Assembly: GCA_016707605.1 (NCBI GenBank)
Contig: JADJHJ010000025.1
Coordinates: 1 to 8,982 of the forward strand
DNA: 8,982 nt
Reading direction: 5' to 3'
Source of the DNA: Candidatus Promineofilum glycogenicum
Lineage (GTDB): Bacteria; Chloroflexota; Anaerolineae; Promineifilales; Promineifilaceae
The translations under genes and the position numbers were made by a program. Below, in pieces: positions 6,528 to 8,982 of this stretch. The stretch's first letter is position 1. Every line of letters starts with the position of its first letter. The notes beneath the pieces are model-generated. The model searched no databases. It was not told the DNA's origin and was given only the letters and a program-made list of their open reading frames with translations.

Positions 6528-7535
6528 CTACAGGGGTGGGCGCACGGTTGTGCCGTCGAGCACGCGCTGGCCGTCGAGCAACACCTGCTCCACGCGACAG
6601 CCGCAGCCGACCTGCGTGTCGCGCACGATGGCGTTGGGGCCGATGATACACCCCTCGCCGATGGTCGTCGTCCCTTGCAGGAATGTGTTGGGCCAGATGA
6701 CTGTGTCCTGGCCGATGGTCACGTCCGGGCCGATGTAGGTCGCGTCCGGCTCGACGAGCGTCACGCCGCAGGCCAGCCAGTGGCTGTTGACCCGGCGGCG
6801 GAAGGCGCGCTCCACTTCGACCATCTCCGCCCGCGTGCCCGCGCCCAGCCCCTCGTCGGGGTCATCAGCGGCCACGGCGACCACGGCCCGCCCCTGCCCC
6901 ACGGCCATCTCGATCAGGTCGGTCAGGTAATGCTCCCGACCGCGGCGCGCCTCGCGGACGGGCAGCGCGCCGACGTTGGACCACAACCAATCGCCGTCGA
7001 AGCAGTAGACCCCGGCGTTGAGTTCACCGATGGCCAGCAGTTCGGCCGCGTCCGGCCGCCGCCGCGCCTCGGCCACCTCGACGATCTCTACCACGCCACC
7101 GCGCTCATCGCGCACAACGCGGCCGAAGGCGCTGGTCGCGTCGCCGGGCACGGTCAGCAGGGCTACCGCCGCGCCATTCTCCCGTTGCGCCGCGGCCAGC
7201 CGCCGCAGCGTCTCCGCTCGCAGCAGGGGCATGTCGGCGTAGGTCACGATGACCTGCTCCGCCCGGCCGCGCAAGGCGTCGGCGGCCATCTGTGTGGCGT
7301 GGCCCGTGCCCAACGCCTCCGGCTGGACGACGTATTCGGCCCGGTCGCTAATCAGCGCCGGAACGCCCGTCTCGCCCGGCCCGACGATCAGCACCGGCCG
7401 CCGGTTGGCCACGGCCGCGGCGGCCAGGAAGGCGTGGAGCACCATCGGCCGCCCGCCAACTTCGTGCAGAATCTTTGGCTTGCGGGAGTTCATGCGGGTT
7501 CCCTGCCCCGCGGCGAGGAGGACGACGGCAATCAT
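6528..7535 (-). CDS. GlmU-like sugar-1-phosphate nucleotidyltransferase with shortened C-terminal domain
   Basis: The 335-residue protein has an N-terminal nucleotidyltransferase domain close to GlmU. The signature LAAGQGTRM (7-15) is followed by the PKIL lysine K21, QPEALGTGHA (71-80), the metal-site ADMP with D101, GELNAGVY (170-177) and REHYLTDLI (200-208). About 70 residues of left-handed beta-helix follow (for example ATYIGPDVTIGQDTVIWPNT), then the protein stops. E. coli GlmU has 456 residues; the missing part includes the acetyltransferase active site, so only nucleotidyl transfer (most likely UTP plus N-acetylglucosamine-1-phosphate) is expected. The GVNNR segment that supplies a second Mg ligand in GlmU reads GAGTR here. 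The substrate could therefore differ. The ATG at 7535 starts the family N-terminus; the frame runs further upstream only through an intergenic repeat. No Shine-Dalgarno sequence is evident. No frameshift was seen at the 3' end, and cytidine deaminase follows. Confidence 0.88.
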   Translation of the reverse strand: MIAVVLLAAGQGTRMNSRKPKILHEVGGRPMVLHAFLAAAAVANRRPVLIVGPGETGVPALISDRAEYVVQPEALGTGHATQMAADALRGRAEQVIVTYADMPLLRAETLRRLAAAQRENGAAVALLTVPGDATSAFGRVVRDERGGVVEIVEVAEARRRPDAAELLAIGELNAGVYCFDGDWLWSNVGALPVREARRGREHYLTDLIEMAVGQGRAVVAVAADDPDEGLGAGTRAEMVEVERAFRRRVNSHWLACGVTLVEPDATYIGPDVTIGQDTVIWPNTFLQGTTTIGEGCIIGPNAIVRDTQVGCGCRVEQVLLDGQRVLDGTTVRPPL

Positions 7536-7551
7536 GGGATAATCATACAGA

Positions 7552-7617
7552 AAGAATCCGCAGATTACACAAATTACGCAGCCTGTTTTCTTTAATCTGC
7601 GTAATCTGCGGTTTCTT
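7552..7617 (-). repeat. Intergenic hairpin repeat of CAGATTACG units, copy 1
   Basis: A 25-base left arm (7552-7576) pairs with a right arm (7593-7617) across a 16-base loop, with three mismatches (7557/7612, 7569/7600, 7572/7597). The two inner mismatches become G-U pairs in a minus-strand transcript. Each arm carries two units spaced 9 bases apart: CAGATT at 7561 and CAAATT at 7570, with AATCTG at 7594 and 7603. The element fills most of the 97-base gap between the DinB-like stop and the GlmU-like start, ending 16 bases before that start. Similar sequences are dispersed in many Chloroflexota genomes as I recall; I could not count copies. It may act as terminator, RNA stabiliser or passive repeat. 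Confidence 0.85.
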
Positions 7618-7632
7618 CCTCTTTGATGGGCG

Positions 7633-8094
7633 TTATATGCCGCTCTTGGCTCGCCACTCCCGGATCGCCTGGGTGTGGATCGGGTAGTGGCTGTAGGTAT
7701 CCAGCCGGATGCGGCGGCGGAAGCGGGTTTCAGTAGCCAGTTGCTCTTCGGGCGCAGTGTGCAGGTAGGCGATGAGTTGGCGGTGGGTCTCCTCAACACG
7801 GGCCAGCACTTCGGCCATCGGCCGCGCCCGACTTTCCTGCGCCTTGAGGGCGTTGAAAGCGTCGATGCCGCCGTAGAGGTCGGCGTACTTGGGCGGGCGC
7901 CGGCCCTCCAGAATGTGGGGCAGGTGGGTCAACGCCTCATTCTCCCAGGCCGAGACGTGGGCCAGGATGTCGATCACCGACCAGTCGCCGGTGACGCCCG
8001 GTTGCGTCAGTTGCGCCTCGTTCAGCCCGGCGTAGGCCTCATTTAGCGCCTCCCAAGGCTTGTCGATCTTCTTGAGCAGTTGTTCTCTGTTCAT
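7633..8094 (-). CDS. DinB/ClbS-type four-helix-bundle protein
   Basis: The 153-residue protein is helical throughout and fits the DinB/YfiT-like superfamily, closest in style to ClbS/DfsB proteins. It starts MNREQLLKKIDKPWEALNEA and has the characteristic GDWSVIDILAHVSAWE (36-51) with H46. Near the end is SHYPIHTQAI with H136 and H140, giving a plausible three-histidine metal site. Family roles include thiol-S-transfer (bacillithiol/mycothiol-dependent), DNA-damage-induced proteins and colibactin self-protection by ClbS. None can be assigned here, and no genotoxin cluster is in the window. The frame is open through a GTG at 8118, but that lies inside the neighbouring repeat, so the ATG at 8094 is preferred although no Shine-Dalgarno sequence precedes it. 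It is flanked on both sides by hairpin repeats of the same family. Confidence 0.87.
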   Translation of the reverse strand: MNREQLLKKIDKPWEALNEAYAGLNEAQLTQPGVTGDWSVIDILAHVSAWENEALTHLPHILEGRRPPKYADLYGGIDAFNALKAQESRARPMAEVLARVEETHRQLIAYLHTAPEEQLATETRFRRRIRLDTYSHYPIHTQAIREWRAKSGI

Positions 8095-8110
8095 GGAGTA
8101 ACCGGAAGAA

Positions 8111-8181
8111 GAAACCACAGATTACGCAGATTCCACAGATTAGATTTCTTAATCTGTGAAATCTGCGTAATCTGTGGTTTC
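8111..8181 (-). repeat. Intergenic hairpin repeat of CAGATTACG units, copy 2
   Basis: Two 32-base arms (8111-8142 and 8150-8181) pair around a 7-base loop with a single mismatch, 8133/8159, which is C-A on the plus strand but G-U in a minus-strand transcript. Each arm has three units exactly 9 bases apart: CAGATT at 8118, 8127 and 8136, and AATCTG at 8151, 8160 and 8169. It starts 8 bases after the stop of the PEP mutase-family gene and ends 16 bases before the DinB-like start. It shares the unit sequence and symmetry of the copy at 7552-7617 but is longer and better paired. Confidence 0.92.
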
Positions 8182-8189
8182 CTACTCTC

Positions 8190-8948
8190 TTAAGGCAAAT
8201 GACCTTCGTCGCGGACGGAGATGGCGGTGGCCTCGAAGGCGGCCCAGGTATAGGAAGCCAGCCGCGCGCCGACGCTGAAGCGGCGCACCCCGACCGCGGC
8301 CAGCTCGTCAACCCTCACCCCCGGATGGTGCAGCAGGACGTTGAGCGGCTTGGGCGCAAGGGCGGCCACCATCTCTTTGACCTCAGCGACTTCCACAATC
8401 CAGGGCGCGTAGAGCACGTCGGCTCCGGCGGCCGAATAAGCGGTCAAACGTTCAATCGTCTCCCGGAGGGGCGACTTGTTGATCCGGAAGCCCTCGGAGC
8501 GGCCGACCAGCAGGACATCTTGCCCCGAGGCGTCAATGGCTGCCCGCGCCGCCTGAATGCGTTCGACGGCCAGCGGCAGTGGGTAGATGCTTGCGCCGCT
8601 CCAGTCCTCAATCGACACCCCGGCCACACCAGTATCAACGGCCAGGGTGACGTTGGCCGCCACCCCTTCCGGGCTGTCGGCAAAGCCCGCCTCGAAGTCG
8701 GCGTTGACCGGCAGGTCGGTGGCAGCGCACAACATCCGCAGATGATCCAGCGCTTCGTCCAATGTCAACTCGCCATCCTCTTTGCCCAATGCCCAGGCAG
8801 CGCCAGCGCTGGTCGAGGCGAGCGCCTTGAAGCCGAGCTTAGCCAGACGGCGCGCGCCGCCGATGTCCCAAGGGTTGGGCAGGACGAAGTGGCCGGATTC
8901 GTGGAGCTGGCGGAAAGTGGCGCGCTGGGCTGAAAACTGTGTTGACAT
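8190..8948 (-). CDS. Isocitrate lyase/PEP mutase superfamily enzyme
   Basis: The 252-residue protein is a compact member of the ICL/PEP mutase superfamily (TIM-barrel-like). It shows LPNPWDIGGARRL (23-35), then ALASTSAGAAWALG, the metal-site NADFEAGF (82-89, D84 and E86), SIEDWSG with E114-D115, and GRSEGF with R150 and E152. Family enzymes make or break C-C or P-C bonds at alpha-carboxylate centres with Mg: PEP mutase, methylisocitrate lyase, oxaloacetate hydrolase, carboxyphosphonoenolpyruvate synthase. The KKCGH-type catalytic Cys loop of true isocitrate lyases is not present. No phosphonate gene (such as PEP pyruvate decarboxylase) is adjacent, so the precise reaction is unknown. The ATG at 8948 has GAGAGGG about 10 bases upstream. 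Only 34 bases precede it in the window, so its promoter cannot be judged. A hairpin repeat begins 8 bases beyond its stop. Confidence 0.92.
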   Translation of the reverse strand: MSTQFSAQRATFRQLHESGHFVLPNPWDIGGARRLAKLGFKALASTSAGAAWALGKEDGELTLDEALDHLRMLCAATDLPVNADFEAGFADSPEGVAANVTLAVDTGVAGVSIEDWSGASIYPLPLAVERIQAARAAIDASGQDVLLVGRSEGFRINKSPLRETIERLTAYSAAGADVLYAPWIVEVAEVKEMVAALAPKPLNVLLHHPGVRVDELAAVGVRRFSVGARLASYTWAAFEATAISVRDEGHLP

Positions 8949-8982
8949 GTTCGTGTTACCCTCTCAGACTACTCTTGACGGC

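Noticed and set aside
6484..6651. N-terminal extension of cytidine deaminase
   Set aside because: The extra residues are Arg/Pro-rich, overlap the 3' end of the GlmU-like gene, and the family N-terminus begins at the ATG at 6483.
6498..7595. A 365-codon open frame on the plus strand
   Set aside because: It is the antisense shadow of the GlmU-like gene, whose motifs are clear, and it runs into the intergenic repeat; no family signature is visible.
7633..8094. ClbS-like self-protection gene of a genotoxin system
   Set aside because: The fold family fits, but no polyketide or peptide synthetase genes are nearby and DinB-like proteins are widespread with other roles.
7552..8181. CRISPR array suggested by the CAGATT repeats
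   Set aside because: The units are short, spaced 9 bases apart and arranged as inverted repeats forming two hairpins with coding sequence between them; there are no unique spacers and no cas genes.
8199..8933. A 244-codon open frame on the plus strand
   Set aside because: It mirrors the PEP mutase-family gene almost end to end and its translation has no recognisable domain.

Overview
The window is GC-rich and gene-dense, and every gene I can support is on the minus strand, so transcription runs from high to low coordinates. The gene content suggests a Chloroflexota bacterium of the Anaerolineae/Caldilineae type. The hints are a histidine kinase with an N-terminal 7TM region paired with a NarL-type regulator, a small degenerate receiver protein, a short GlmU-like nucleotidyltransferase, and intergenic hairpins built from CAGATTACG-like units. 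This placement is inferred from memory of such genomes, because the window holds no rRNA or marker gene.

In transcription order, the first block (8948 to 6061) carries an isocitrate lyase/PEP mutase-family enzyme, a DinB/ClbS-type four-helix protein, a GlmU-like nucleotidyltransferase with a shortened C-terminal domain, and cytidine deaminase. The two gaps around the DinB-like gene are 95 and 97 bases long. Each is filled mostly by a long hairpin of the same repeat family. The second block (6024 to 3692) is a two-component system: a 7TM-PAS histidine kinase and its LuxR/NarL response regulator, overlapping by 4 bases. It is closed by a textbook Rho-independent terminator at 3612-3647.

The third block (3547 to 1996) is a tight run of three genes: a degenerate CheY-like protein, a six-helix membrane protein of unknown function, and an MgtC/SapB-family membrane protein. 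A metallo-beta-lactamase-fold hydrolase (1931 to 609) follows, resembling the family annotated as GntH, with its own strong ribosome binding site. A hairpin then separates it from a CobW/COG0523 metal-chaperone GTPase that runs off the left edge (537 to 1).

I found no tRNA, rRNA, CRISPR array, transposase, phage gene or attachment site, and no gap over 300 bases. The window looks like ordinary chromosomal backbone, not a mobile or defence island. The best leads are the paired intergenic hairpins next to start codons that lack Shine-Dalgarno sequences, the GlmU-like protein without a complete acetyltransferase domain and with an altered metal site, and the degenerate receiver next to the two-component operon.
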